DNA from: Calditrichia bacterium
GTDB lineage: Bacteria; Calditrichota; Calditrichia; RBG-13-44-9; J075
Assembly: GCA_028284445.1 (NCBI GenBank)
Contig: JANQRS010000044.1
Coordinates: forward strand, 1-40,036
Length of the DNA stretch: 40,036 bases
Direction of reading: 5' to 3'
A program made the position numbers and the translations under genes. The number at the start of each line of letters is the position of its first letter. The stretch's first letter is position 1. This document shows, piece after piece, positions 7,191 to 15,372 of the stretch. Under the pieces are notes generated by a model, which had not been told where the DNA came from, did not search any database, and saw nothing but the letters and a program-made list of their open reading frames with translations.

Positions 7191-7207
7191 TTTGAACGCG
7201 TTCAAAA
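7190..7207. promoter_or_regulatory. TetR-type operator 2
   Basis: TTTTGAACGCGTTCAAAA is a perfect 18-base palindrome overlapping the end of the -10 and the likely transcription start of tetR, about 40 bases before its start codon. The position is classic for autorepression. Confidence 0.85.
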
Positions 7208-7247
7208 AAGAATCGCTTAAACTCAACAGGGAAGAAAAGGAGCGACC

Positions 7248-7964
7248 TTGGGAGACCGTGCGGATCAGCAAAAGCATATGAAAGCTGCCGAAACACGTCA
7301 GCGCATACTTGATGTGGCAATGAAGCTCTTTCTGAAAGAAGGCTTTGAAAGAGCGACGATGCGAAAGATCGCTCAACTTGCCAATTTGTCACTGGGCGCT
7401 ACATATTATTATTTTAGAACCAAGCAACATATTATTTTCCACTATTACGAACAATCCCACGAAGATCAATTGCAGGCCAGTCACGAAGTTCTGCTTCGCG
7501 AAACCTCCCTTGAAACGCGAATTGCCGGTGTTATCAAGGCACATATCGACGTCGCTCAGCCATTTCACGAACTCTCTAAGGAGCTTTTCAAGATTGCCAG
7601 CGATCCGGAACATGCATTGTCGCCTTTCAGCAAAGAGTCGAAGCCGCTGCGTGATAAGAACATCGCAAGCTTCGAAGAAGTAATTGATGGCGCCCGGGAA
7701 AACGTACCGGCTGCATTGCGGCCCAAACTGCCGGAACTGCTCTGGCTTTATAAAATCGGCATCATCCTTTATTGGGTTCACGATACCTCGGCAAACCAGG
7801 CCAAAACGTATCGCCTGATTGATAAAAGCGCCAGCATTGTTGTCAAGCTGGTCAAGGCTTATAAGGTGCCAATGCTGCGGCGATTTATGGATGAGATGAT
7901 TGGATTGGTTGCCGAATTCAAACCTCATGTCAGCGAGGTGTTGGAAGAAGAGCGCGTGTTTTGA
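7248..7964 (+). CDS. TetR family transcriptional regulator
   Basis: A 238-residue regulator. The helix-turn-helix spans about residues 17-63, from TRQRILDVAMKLFLKEGF to the recognition-helix part LSLGATYYYFRTKQ. The C-terminal ligand and dimer domain is long and helical, with no recognisable ligand signature. The TTG start is favoured because AAGGAG lies five to six bases before it; an ATG ten codons later would lose this spacing. Two operators upstream imply autoregulation. It is transcribed divergently from the ArsC-like gene and precedes the methyltransferase/DUF2071/DUF4166/DCC genes, the likeliest regulon. Confidence 0.92.
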   Translation: MGDRADQQKHMKAAETRQRILDVAMKLFLKEGFERATMRKIAQLANLSLGATYYYFRTKQHIIFHYYEQSHEDQLQASHEVLLRETSLETRIAGVIKAHIDVAQPFHELSKELFKIASDPEHALSPFSKESKPLRDKNIASFEEVIDGARENVPAALRPKLPELLWLYKIGIILYWVHDTSANQAKTYRLIDKSASIVVKLVKAYKVPMLRRFMDEMIGLVAEFKPHVSEVLEEERVF

Positions 7965-8011
7965 ACAGGACCGTTATAGAAATTCTGGAAACTTTAAGGT
8001 TGGGTCAAATT

Positions 8012-8779
8012 ATGGAAAATCAAATCAAACCAATAGCCAAATGGATTGGCGCAATGACTTTGCTTCTTATGTTGTCTGCCTGTCCAGGCGGCGATGCTGC
8101 CAATGCGCAGCAGGAAGTGCCGGATCACTACGAAATGAAGGAAGCCAGTCGCGATGGCATTGGCAAATTCTACATGGGCCGGGAAATCTCCCATGTGATG
8201 GGCCATCGCGGAGCGAATTGGTTAGAGCGGCCTGAGCGGGTTGGTGAGGAAAAGCCGGACGATGCCGTTGCGCAAATGGACTTGAAGCCGACGGATGTTG
8301 TTGCTGATATTGGCGCCGGTACCGGTTATTTCTCATTTCGAATTAGCCCCCTGGTGCCTGAAGGCCGGGTGTTGGCGGTGGATATTCAAAGGCAGATGCT
8401 GACGCGGATCGAACGACGGGCGAAGAAAGATGGAATTACTAATGTTGAAGCGGTTTTGGGCAGTATTGACAATCCAAATTTACCAACAGCAACAGTGGAT
8501 GTGGCGCTCATGGTCGATGCCTATCACGAATTTTCGCACCCCCGTGAAATGATGCTGGCATTGGTTGACGCCCTGAAGCCTGGTGGACGGATTATTCTTT
8601 TGGAATATCGCCTCGAAGATCCATCTGTGCCCATCAAGCGGCTGCACCGAATGAGTGAAGTCCAGGTCAGAAAAGAAATGGCTGCTGTCGGACTGACTTT
8701 TGTTGAAAATCGCACGTTTTTACCACAGCAGCATTTCCTGGTTTTTCAAAAACCGGCGATGAATGACCAGACTCAGTGA
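8012..8779 (+). CDS. Lipoprotein class I SAM-dependent methyltransferase
   Basis: From the ATG at 8012 the product has 255 residues. A lipoprotein signal (hydrophobic MTLLLMLSAC, lipid Cys24) precedes a linker and a complete Rossmann methyltransferase domain. Motif I is VADIGAGTGYFSFRI (about 97-111), the acidic ribose-binding Asp lies in VLAVDI, and DALKPGGRIILLEY follows. The pairing is odd because SAM is cytosolic, yet similar exported methyltransferases occur in environmental phyla. The frame is open back to a TTG at 7961 that overlaps the tetR stop; starting there would bury the signal peptide, so 8012 is preferred. An AAGG lies upstream but far from the ATG. It probably sits in the tetR operon. 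Confidence 0.8.
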   Translation: MENQIKPIAKWIGAMTLLLMLSACPGGDAANAQQEVPDHYEMKEASRDGIGKFYMGREISHVMGHRGANWLERPERVGEEKPDDAVAQMDLKPTDVVADIGAGTGYFSFRISPLVPEGRVLAVDIQRQMLTRIERRAKKDGITNVEAVLGSIDNPNLPTATVDVALMVDAYHEFSHPREMMLALVDALKPGGRIILLEYRLEDPSVPIKRLHRMSEVQVRKEMAAVGLTFVENRTFLPQQHFLVFQKPAMNDQTQ

Positions 8780-8835
8780 GATAGTTTTGCAATCGTGAAG
8801 TAGTCAAGATCTGTGTTCGTGATAAAGGAGTATCA

Positions 8836-9711
8836 ATGCACCATCCGGAAAGTATCAACATTCGTCATTTTGTAGAAAGAATGGGCGCAGTGCATCGCCA
8901 GCCTTTCGATATCGAAATAAATGCCAGCCACCTAATGACGATCAACTTCCGTGCACCGCTGGCGGAATTACAGCAGTTGGTTCCCAATTGTTTGCGTGTT
9001 GAGGAAGTTGCCAAAAGCGGGCTGGGTATTATCAGTCTCTCATCGGCCAAAATGGATATATCGCGTCTCGGTTTTGTATCGCTATCCGGACGCAGTGTCG
9101 TTGAGTGGCAATACGGCGTACATGTATTGCTCCGCCAAAATGGAAAGCTCAAGCGCTGCCGCTACATTCTCCGTACCGATACCTCACTGCCCGCCTATTG
9201 GACCTGGCTAGGACATTTTTCTCCGGTGCGCAGTGTGGTGTCGAACCTGGACCTGCAAATAGATCAGGAGCAATATTGGGCTGGTTGTCAAAGTGCAGAT
9301 CCGCTTGGTAATGCCCATATTCGCCTGGGTAGTGATGACATCTCGTCGCAAACACCCTTTCAAAGCATCTTTGGTGGATTGCCGGAAGCAACGACATTTA
9401 TCCTCGACAACGATGGCAATTGTGGATTTGACTATCGGAACAGTCGCTTGTTATATCAGCATCAGGTTTGCCCAAAATGGGATAGCCAATTTGGGCATTC
9501 AGCTGAGGTGCAGTTGCCACTGTTTGAATACCTCTTCGACCTGTTTGACATAAACGCGGAATACGATTCGGCGCTCTATGTTGAAAGCGGCAAACTAAAG
9601 CGACTTCAATCTGAAAAGGCCGATGCCAGCAGGTGGAAGCAGGAAGCCCAGGCGCGACGGCGAAGTGTGCGTCGTGATCGTGTTGACAAGTCTCTTGAGA
9701 AATTGTCATGA
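8836..9711 (+). CDS. DUF2071-like protein
   Basis: A 291-residue cytosolic-looking protein. The N-terminal half resembles DUF2071/YqjF proteins, which share an acetoacetate-decarboxylase-like beta fold. The clues are MTINFRAPLAELQQLVPNCL near residues 34-53, then a GLGIISLSSAKM strand and a conserved-looking YRTDTS-type segment (YILRTDTS). The tail is highly basic with heptad-like spacing (WKQEAQARRRSVRRD). AAAGGAG six bases before ATG is a strong ribosome site. Its last bases overlap the start of the remnant at 9708 by four bases (ATGA), typical of translational coupling, so the intact ancestor was an operon partner. Function is unknown. Confidence 0.6.
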   Translation: MHHPESINIRHFVERMGAVHRQPFDIEINASHLMTINFRAPLAELQQLVPNCLRVEEVAKSGLGIISLSSAKMDISRLGFVSLSGRSVVEWQYGVHVLLRQNGKLKRCRYILRTDTSLPAYWTWLGHFSPVRSVVSNLDLQIDQEQYWAGCQSADPLGNAHIRLGSDDISSQTPFQSIFGGLPEATTFILDNDGNCGFDYRNSRLLYQHQVCPKWDSQFGHSAEVQLPLFEYLFDLFDINAEYDSALYVESGKLKRLQSEKADASRWKQEAQARRRSVRRDRVDKSLEKLS

Positions 9712-9954
9712 AAAGACAACCGCTATACATCGAAACACTGATTCGCGCGCCATTGGATTTACTCTGGGACCGGACGCAAAATCCAAATGAACATCAGCGG
9801 TCCGTTTAATCCATTTACGCTGAACCTGACAGTGGCCATTTTGGCCATTATCGGTTTGTTTCATGCCGATGAGTTGCCTTCCGCTTTACGGTGCTTGCGC
9901 GATTTGCCTGAAAAAACGCGGCCTGAACAGATCGATCAAATCATCTATCAATAG
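9708..9954 (+). pseudogene. Internally deleted SRPBCC/DoxX-like gene remnant
   Basis: Two pieces in different frames. The first (9708-9809) starts with ATG overlapping the previous stop and encodes MKRQPLYIETLIRAPLDLLW then DRTQNPNEHQR, which looks like the beginning of an SRPBCC domain, and then runs into a stop. The second (9787-9954) encodes SGPFNPFTLNLTVAILAIIG followed by LPSALRCLRDLP, which looks like the end of a DoxX-like membrane domain. A fusion of these two domains is a family I recall next to DUF4166-type genes. The simplest reading is one large internal deletion, joining near 9797-9802, that also shifted the frame. The downstream gene keeps its own strong ribosome site. Confidence 0.6.
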
Positions 9955-9964
9955 GGGAGGAAAG

Positions 9965-10645
9965 ATGCAGTCTATCTATCAGCAGCACCTTGGTGAACGC
10001 TTTCAAGACCTCCATCCAAAAATCCAGGAACGTTTCGCGATTAATAGCCAGGATGGGATCTGTGCATTTGGCCGCGGCGTAATGGAAGAGATTTGGCATG
10101 GGCGCTGGTACACACTGCCATTTTTGCGAATCGGGACGCTGCGCAACATCATGTTCCCGGAGATTGGCAAGTCCGTGGCATTTACTATTGAAAACTATGC
10201 CTGGCGTGATAGCTTTGGCCGGGAAACAGTATCCTGGATTCGCAGTTTTCATTTTCCGAAACGCTCCCGCCGCTTCGACGCTACTATGATCTACAGCGAT
10301 GAGCGCGAATGTATTGTCGATTACCTGGGCAATCAGCAACATTTGGCGGTCGATATCCATATGTCGGTTGCCGAGAATGGGGGAGTGGCGATCAAGTCCG
10401 GTGAGCAGCGCTTCTATTTTCGGCGAATGGGTTTTCGCTATCCGATGTTTTTTTCAGGTGTAGCCGAGGTTTGTGAATGGTATGATGATGACGCTGATTG
10501 CTTTCGCATCAAGGTGTCTGTCGGGAATCCTTATTGGGGGCCGCTGTTCGGATATCGCGGCAGTTTCCAGGTGGAATATCAAAGTCTCGATGAACGGCAA
10601 TTTCCATCGCATGTTTTTCCGCTGAAAGAAGAGATTCGAGAGTAG
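9965..10645 (+). CDS. DUF4166 domain protein
   Basis: A 226-residue protein matching the DUF4166 family by its pattern: an N-terminal HPKIQERF line, FGRGVMEEIWHGRW, then ...WIRSFHFPKRSRRFDATMIY and a C-terminal half with FYFRRMGFRYP and GNPYWGPLFGYRGSFQVEY. Family members are often found alone or fused to short-chain dehydrogenase-like domains. Function is unknown, but the domain keeps company with DoxX-like and DCC proteins. The start at 9965 is chosen because GGGGAGG stands four bases before it, although the frame is open further upstream. It follows the remnant by ten bases and precedes the DCC gene by 41. Confidence 0.8.
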   Translation: MQSIYQQHLGERFQDLHPKIQERFAINSQDGICAFGRGVMEEIWHGRWYTLPFLRIGTLRNIMFPEIGKSVAFTIENYAWRDSFGRETVSWIRSFHFPKRSRRFDATMIYSDERECIVDYLGNQQHLAVDIHMSVAENGGVAIKSGEQRFYFRRMGFRYPMFFSGVAEVCEWYDDDADCFRIKVSVGNPYWGPLFGYRGSFQVEYQSLDERQFPSHVFPLKEEIRE

Positions 10646-10686
10646 GATAAAGCCTTACCAGAACTGCCCGATAAATATACTTCTAA

Positions 10687-11109
10687 ATGAAGAGGAAACA
10701 CTTGGCAAATACTGAACACCATCCAGTCCTGCTGTTTGACGGGGTCTGCAATCTCTGCAGCGGTATCGTTCAGTTTGTGATTGAACGAGATCCGGACGGA
10801 ATTTTCCATTTTGCATCCCTACAGTCGGAAGCGGGGCAGGCGCTATTAAATGAACATGATTTGCCGGTTGATGATTTCGATTCCTTTGTGCTGATAGAAA
10901 ACGGGCAGGCATATCAACGTTCTACCGCTGCTCTGCGGGTAGTGAGGCAATTCCCCTGGCCCTGGAAGGCCGGGTATCCGTTCATTTTCCTACCGGCATT
11001 CCTTCGCGATCCCTTCTATAATATAATTGCCCGTCGGCGATATCGCTGGTTTGGCAAACAAGAGCAATGTATGATCCCTTCACCTGAAATTGCTTCGCGC
11101 TTCCTTTGA
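10687..11109 (+). CDS. DCC1-like thiol-disulfide oxidoreductase family protein (DUF393)
   Basis: A 140-residue protein with the defining DCC signature LLFDGVCNLCSGIVQFVIERD (Asp18, Cys21 and Cys24). This gives a thioredoxin-like CxxC site near the N-terminus. The later segment RSTAALRVVRQFPWPWK and the final YRWFGKQEQCMIPS are also family-typical. It is probably a cytosolic or membrane-peripheral redox protein. The ATG at 10687 lacks a ribosome site; a TTG at 10702 has AGAGGA about seven bases upstream and may be the true start, removing five residues. It is the last gene of the putative tetR-controlled block, and its CxxC thematically matches the divergent ArsC-like redox protein. Confidence 0.9.
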   Translation: MKRKHLANTEHHPVLLFDGVCNLCSGIVQFVIERDPDGIFHFASLQSEAGQALLNEHDLPVDDFDSFVLIENGQAYQRSTAALRVVRQFPWPWKAGYPFIFLPAFLRDPFYNIIARRRYRWFGKQEQCMIPSPEIASRFL

Positions 11110-11290
11110 GATTTGTCTGACGATCGCACGCCCCTAGAGAGAAAATTCACATTTCCACTAAAATATTTGAAAATCCGCTGACTAATGGATATCTTAAGCC
11201 CGACTATCGTGAAGGTCAGGGGAGACAAGCTACTACTACACCTAAACTTTGCGACGGAAGTAAATCAGTCAATTCATAAGAGAGAATGCT

Positions 11291-11899
11291 ATGATTACGA
11301 ATGAAAAGAACACTGTTAGCAAGGATTCCCGGGAATTTTTCAAAATCTTACTACGTCGCCCGGTAAAAGTCGGTGCATTGACCCCAAGTTCGGAAGAGTT
11401 GGCTCGCACGATGGTAAGGGATCTGAATTTAGCGCCGGGCGAAACTGTGATTGAGCTGGGTGCGGGAACCGGGGCGCTGACTCGAGCCATTCGTTCAAAG
11501 ATACCGGACCCCAAGTCTTATCTGGGGATTGAACGAGAGGCCGAGTTTGTGACCTACCTGGAAGATCGTTTCCCTGATATGAATTTTGTGAAAGGCAATG
11601 CTGAAGATTGCTGCGAAATTTTCCAAAACTCGGGATTGGCGCCGGTGAAAGTGATCATCTCCAGCTTGCCCTGGGCCTACTGGCCGGAAAAAGTGAGAGA
11701 CGATGTGCTCACCTCGATTAACCAAATGATGCCTCCCGGTTGTATCTTCCGCACAATTCAATACGCACACAATTATCCCTTACCACATGTGACAAAGTTT
11801 CGCAACGCAGTGAAGAAACATTTCGGCAAATACGACAAACGCGATATCGTCATCAAGAATATCCCCCCGGCATTTGTACTTACCTGGACCAAGCACTAA
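11291..11899 (+). CDS. PmtA/KsgA-type SAM methyltransferase (phospholipid N-methyltransferase-like)
   Basis: A 202-residue methyltransferase of the rRNA-dimethylase superfamily. Motif I is IELGAGTGALTRAI (55-67), the acidic loop is IERE, and the catalytic-region motif is ISSLPWAYWP (compare NPPY or SLPF types). The end, RTIQYAHNYPLPHVTKF followed by NIPPAFV, is characteristic of PmtA-like phosphatidylethanolamine N-methyltransferases rather than KsgA, and the protein is shorter than KsgA. It would methylate phosphatidylethanolamine at the inner membrane face. No partner gene is nearby to confirm this. A GAGAG site stands about seven bases before ATG. The 181 bases upstream show no gene. Confidence 0.75.
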   Translation: MITNEKNTVSKDSREFFKILLRRPVKVGALTPSSEELARTMVRDLNLAPGETVIELGAGTGALTRAIRSKIPDPKSYLGIEREAEFVTYLEDRFPDMNFVKGNAEDCCEIFQNSGLAPVKVIISSLPWAYWPEKVRDDVLTSINQMMPPGCIFRTIQYAHNYPLPHVTKFRNAVKKHFGKYDKRDIVIKNIPPAFVLTWTKH

Positions 11900-11942
11900 A
11901 TCTCACTGAAAAAAGACTTTCTTTGCCTTTTATATTTTTGTA

Positions 11943-11974
11943 ATGTTGTCCGCGATTCACGTTGCGGACAACAT
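11943..11974. terminator. Perfect 11-bp hairpin between pmtA-like gene and typA
   Basis: ATGTTGTCCGC (11943-11953) and GCGGACAACAT (11964-11974) pair perfectly around a 10-base loop. No T-run follows on the plus strand, but a T-rich stretch precedes it. It could end the upstream transcript or be a leader structure for typA. Confidence 0.5.
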
Positions 11975-12049
11975 CGTTATGTACTACGTGAATGATTGTT
12001 AGTTTTGGAAGAACCAGTAAAATCAAAGCCGAAAGAGTGGCATAGTAGA

Positions 12050-13882
12050 ATGACAGCAAGAAAAGACAACTTTAGAAATATAGCAATTATTGCCCACGTG
12101 GATCATGGTAAAACAACCCTTGTAGATGGCATGTTGCAGCAAGGCGGTATTTTCCGCAGCAACCAGGAAGTGCAGGATCGGGTTATGGACTCGATGGACC
12201 TCGAGCGGGAACGCGGCATCACCATCATGGCCAAGAATACGGCTATCAATTACAAGGATGCAAAGATAAATATCGTTGATACCCCCGGTCACGCCGATTT
12301 TGGCGGCGAGGTTGAACGCAGCCTTAATTTGGTGGACGGCGCTATTCTTTTGGTAGACGCCAGCGAAGGACCGTTGCCGCAAACGCGTTTTGTGCTTAAG
12401 AAGACTCTGGCCCGCAAACTGCCGGTTATTCTGGTGATCAACAAAATTGATCGCCAGGATGCGCGAATTGAAGAGGTGCTCAACGAAGTGTATGACCTCT
12501 TCTTCGATCTTGATGCAAACGAAGAGCAAATTGAATTTCCAATTCTCTATACCAACGCCAAAGAGGGCGTCGCGCACCGTGAATTGGGCGATGATTCGAA
12601 TAATCTGCAGCCGCTTTTCGAAACAATTTTGGAGGCTATTCCCGGACCGGTTGCGTCCGATGAAGAAGTGCCGCAATTTCTTATTACCAATCTTGGCTAC
12701 GACTCATACGTCGGGCAGATTGCCCAGGGACGTTTGTTCAATGGCTCACTTGAGATGAATAAGAACTATGCCCTCTGTCAGGATGGGGAAGTGGCGAAAA
12801 CCGTCAAGTTTTCTGCCCTGTATACTTTTAGTGGATTGACACGGACCCAGGTGAAGGAGGTAGAGGCAGGTGATATTATCGCCGTTGCCGGTATCGATAA
12901 TATTCGTATTGGCGATACCATTACTTCCCTGGAAGATCCGCGGCCGCTGCCAACAATCACTGTGGAGGAACCAACGGTTTCCATGGTCTTCTATGTCAAT
13001 AGCGGGCCGTTTGCCGGTAAGGAAGGTGAGTATTTGACCTCCCGGCATTTGCTGGAACGTCTGGAGAAAGAGACCCTCAGTAATGTGGCATTGCGTGTGA
13101 ACAAAACCCATCGCGCAGATGCCTTCGAAGTTTGTGGCCGTGGTGAACTGCAGATGGCCATTCTGATTGAGACCATGCGTCGTGAAGGCTATGAAATGAT
13201 GGTGTCGAAACCGATGGTTATTACCCGCGAGGAGAATGGCAAGACGCTGGAACCGGTGGAGCAGGTATTCCTGGATATACCTGAAGAGTGTATCGGTGTG
13301 GTCACCGAGAAATTATCCACTCGCAAAGGGCGGATGGTGAATATGATGAATACCGGTTCCGGGCGGGTGAATCTGGAGTTTATTATTCCGTCACGTGGAC
13401 TCATCGGCTTTCGCAGCCAGTTCCTGACGGATACAAAAGGCGCCGGTATTATGAATACCCTGCTGCATGGCTATGAGCCGTGGTTTGGGAAAATTCCGCA
13501 GCGGATCAGCGGCGCCCTGGTTGCTGATAGGGACGGAAAGGTGACAGCCTATGCCTCTCTGGCGATGGAAGATCGTGGTATGTTGTTTGTGCCGGTCGGC
13601 ACGCCGGTTTACACCGGAATGATTGTGGGCGAACGGAACCGCAGTGGCGATTTGGATGTTAACATTACGCGTGAAAAGAAATTGACAAATATGCGTGCTT
13701 CAACTTCGGAAGCAACGGTGACCTTACGGGCGGTAAAGAACATGACGCTTGACCGGGCCATTGAATTTATTGCCGAAGATGAACTGGTTGAAGTGACGCC
13801 GCAAAATGTCCGCCTGCGTAAAATGGAACTGGTTGCACACAAGCGAATTTCAGCTCAACGCAAGGAAAAATACAACGCTTAG
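12050..13882 (+). CDS. typA: Translational GTPase TypA/BipA
   Basis: A 610-residue ribosome-binding GTPase of the EF-G family, important for ribosome assembly and stress or low-temperature growth. The G domain shows G1 AHVDHGKT (15-22), the switch-region ERERGITI, G3 DTPGHADF and G4 NKID. Domains II, III and V follow, then the TypA-specific C-terminal domain with SRGLIGFRSQFLTDTKG and the family's late segment LTNMRASTSEATVTL. The length matches the usual 600-615. The frame is open upstream to a TTG, but homology starts at ATG 12050 (MTARKDNFRNIAIIAHVDHG). The ribosome site is weak (GAGTGG). It is probably transcribed alone. Confidence 0.98.
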   Translation: MTARKDNFRNIAIIAHVDHGKTTLVDGMLQQGGIFRSNQEVQDRVMDSMDLERERGITIMAKNTAINYKDAKINIVDTPGHADFGGEVERSLNLVDGAILLVDASEGPLPQTRFVLKKTLARKLPVILVINKIDRQDARIEEVLNEVYDLFFDLDANEEQIEFPILYTNAKEGVAHRELGDDSNNLQPLFETILEAIPGPVASDEEVPQFLITNLGYDSYVGQIAQGRLFNGSLEMNKNYALCQDGEVAKTVKFSALYTFSGLTRTQVKEVEAGDIIAVAGIDNIRIGDTITSLEDPRPLPTITVEEPTVSMVFYVNSGPFAGKEGEYLTSRHLLERLEKETLSNVALRVNKTHRADAFEVCGRGELQMAILIETMRREGYEMMVSKPMVITREENGKTLEPVEQVFLDIPEECIGVVTEKLSTRKGRMVNMMNTGSGRVNLEFIIPSRGLIGFRSQFLTDTKGAGIMNTLLHGYEPWFGKIPQRISGALVADRDGKVTAYASLAMEDRGMLFVPVGTPVYTGMIVGERNRSGDLDVNITREKKLTNMRASTSEATVTLRAVKNMTLDRAIEFIAEDELVEVTPQNVRLRKMELVAHKRISAQRKEKYNA

Positions 13883-13983
13883 ATTAGGTTTCTTTCATGC
13901 CCTGATGACGGATTGATCACAATCCTGCCAGCACCGGACTATATGTTGTTCTCAGTCATTGTTGGAGGCCTGAGAGACTTATA

Positions 13984-14505
13984 ATGAAGATAGAAGTCGA
14001 AAATACGTTAGAGGATTTTGTCCTCTTTAACCACTTTCATTTTGCCAATTCGCCGAGCTTCAGGCAATCGTCGATTATTATGCGATACGGCGTTTCCGGC
14101 ATTATTCTCTTGCTGCCTCTCATTCTTCTTGGTACTGAGTATTTTGCAACGGCTGTTGCTGTTGGCGCAGTTGTAGGTATTGCGTATTTCTTTTTATGGC
14201 CCGGGACCATGCGAAAAAGTGTTGAAGGGCGTGTTAGGAAGATGTACGCTGAAGACAACAATAAGGGCAGCCTTGGCCGGCACTTGATGGAATTTTCTGA
14301 TGATGGTATTTTCGTGGAAAATGAATACCAGGAGCTGAAGGTGCGATGGAATTCCATTAATAAAATTGTGTCCGATGAGCGCAATATTTATGTGTATAAT
14401 AGCGCTGTGACGGCCTTTGTTATTCCCAAGCGTTTTTTCAAATCTGATGCCGATGTCACCCGCTTCGTCGATCGCATTCAGGCGATGCGAGATAGTACTG
14501 TTTAG
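13984..14505 (+). CDS. YcxB-like domain membrane protein
   Basis: A 173-residue protein of the YcxB-like type. A short N-terminal beta region (EVENTLEDFVLFNHFHF) is followed by two adjacent transmembrane helices (roughly residues 35-52 and 55-73). A soluble C-terminal domain follows, with LMEFSDDGIFVENEYQELKVRWNSI and VIPKRFFKSDADVTRFVDRI, the typical closing pattern. The family's function is not established. It stands between typA and the prephenate dehydrogenase gene without obvious operon coupling to either. Confidence 0.8.
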   Translation: MKIEVENTLEDFVLFNHFHFANSPSFRQSSIIMRYGVSGIILLLPLILLGTEYFATAVAVGAVVGIAYFFLWPGTMRKSVEGRVRKMYAEDNNKGSLGRHLMEFSDDGIFVENEYQELKVRWNSINKIVSDERNIYVYNSAVTAFVIPKRFFKSDADVTRFVDRIQAMRDSTV

Positions 14506-14550
14506 CATGTTTTAATCGTATTTTGCCTTGCCCAATATTGGTTTGCAAAT

Positions 14551-14587
14551 CCCCCCTTTATCTCCTCCCGGGGGAGATAAAGGCGGG
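14551..14587. repeat. Hairpin repeat CCCTTTATCTCC/GGAGATAAAGG
   Basis: CCCCCCTTTATCTCC (14551-14565) faces GGAGATAAAGGCGGG (14573-14587), a 15-bp stem with one mismatch around TCCCGGG. There is no T-run. The same theme recurs in reduced form at 4513-4524, and a related CACATCCCCCT/AGGGGGATGTG hairpin lies at 27975-28020. A dispersed palindromic repeat doubling as a transcription stop is likely. Confidence 0.6.
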
Positions 14588-14619
14588 ATTCTTCATTCAA
14601 CAAAGAAGTGAGATCTTTG

Positions 14620-15372
14620 ATGACATCTCTGAAAGTAGCCGTTATCGGAACCGGCAATTTTGGACAAGCATTGCTGAAGCTATTTGATCGCTATGGCTCC
14701 GGGCATTACACCGCAGCATTCGATAAGATGCCTGATTCAGACACTATAGGTGACGTTGAGCGGCTGGGTGAATTTGATGTGGTTATTCCTGCTGTCCCAA
14801 TCGATAAGTTTGCCATGGTCATGCAGCAGATTGCACCGCATCTCAGCCCCGGAACAACTGTGGTTGATGTTTGTACCATCAAAGATCATTCGTCCGCTGC
14901 ACTGGCGGCAATCCTTCCTGAAAATATCTTCTACGTTGCGACACATCCCCTGTTCGGGCCTGAATCTCTCTCTGCAAATCAGTGGAATCTGACCGGTTTG
15001 AAGCTGATGTACTGGCCATCTCGCATTGATGCAAGCGTTTCTGAACGAATCGTACAAGTCCTTGAAGCAACTGGACTTGAAGTGGTTATAATGACGCCGG
15101 AAATGCACGATAAAACCATGGCGCGCTCTCAATTTCTGAGTTTGCTGGTTGGCGCCTTACTTGTGCGGATGGATGTTTCCTCTACCGCAATGAATACCCG
15201 TTCATTTGACGAATTGCTGGATGTGAAGGCCACTACCCGCCACGATTTTGGCATTCTCCTCGATGTCTTTAAATACAATGAGCACTGTAGCGACGTGCTG
15301 GTTGAATTGCAGGATACCTTACAGGAAATTGTAGATGCTCTGCAAAGTAATAAAGGTGCAGAAAAAAAATAA
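14620..15372 (+). CDS. Prephenate/arogenate dehydrogenase-like protein
   Basis: A 250-residue TyrA-like enzyme; such enzymes oxidatively decarboxylate prephenate or arogenate in tyrosine synthesis using NAD(P). The N-terminal Rossmann motif is VIGTGNFGQALL (GxGxxG at 10-15). The active-site region THPLFGPESL (108-117) and the helical-domain segment MHDKTMARSQFLSLLVG (about 160-176) are typical. ATG 14620 is chosen because homology starts there and AAGTGAG lies about nine bases upstream. No other aromatic-pathway gene is nearby, so a specialised role is possible. A short terminator follows directly. Confidence 0.85.
   Translation: MTSLKVAVIGTGNFGQALLKLFDRYGSGHYTAAFDKMPDSDTIGDVERLGEFDVVIPAVPIDKFAMVMQQIAPHLSPGTTVVDVCTIKDHSSAALAAILPENIFYVATHPLFGPESLSANQWNLTGLKLMYWPSRIDASVSERIVQVLEATGLEVVIMTPEMHDKTMARSQFLSLLVGALLVRMDVSSTAMNTRSFDELLDVKATTRHDFGILLDVFKYNEHCSDVLVELQDTLQEIVDALQSNKGAEKK

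Noticed and set aside
7389..7928. 179-codon open frame on the minus strand opposite tetR
   Set aside because: It is antisense to a clear TetR regulator, and its composition follows the codons of the other strand.
11996..12049. N-terminal extension of TypA from a TTG
   Set aside because: The 18 extra residues are not family-like, and the protein from ATG 12050 already has normal length.
12023..12676. 217-codon open frame on the minus strand opposite typA
   Set aside because: It lies wholly inside the unmistakable TypA G domain, has no ribosome site and shows no family features.
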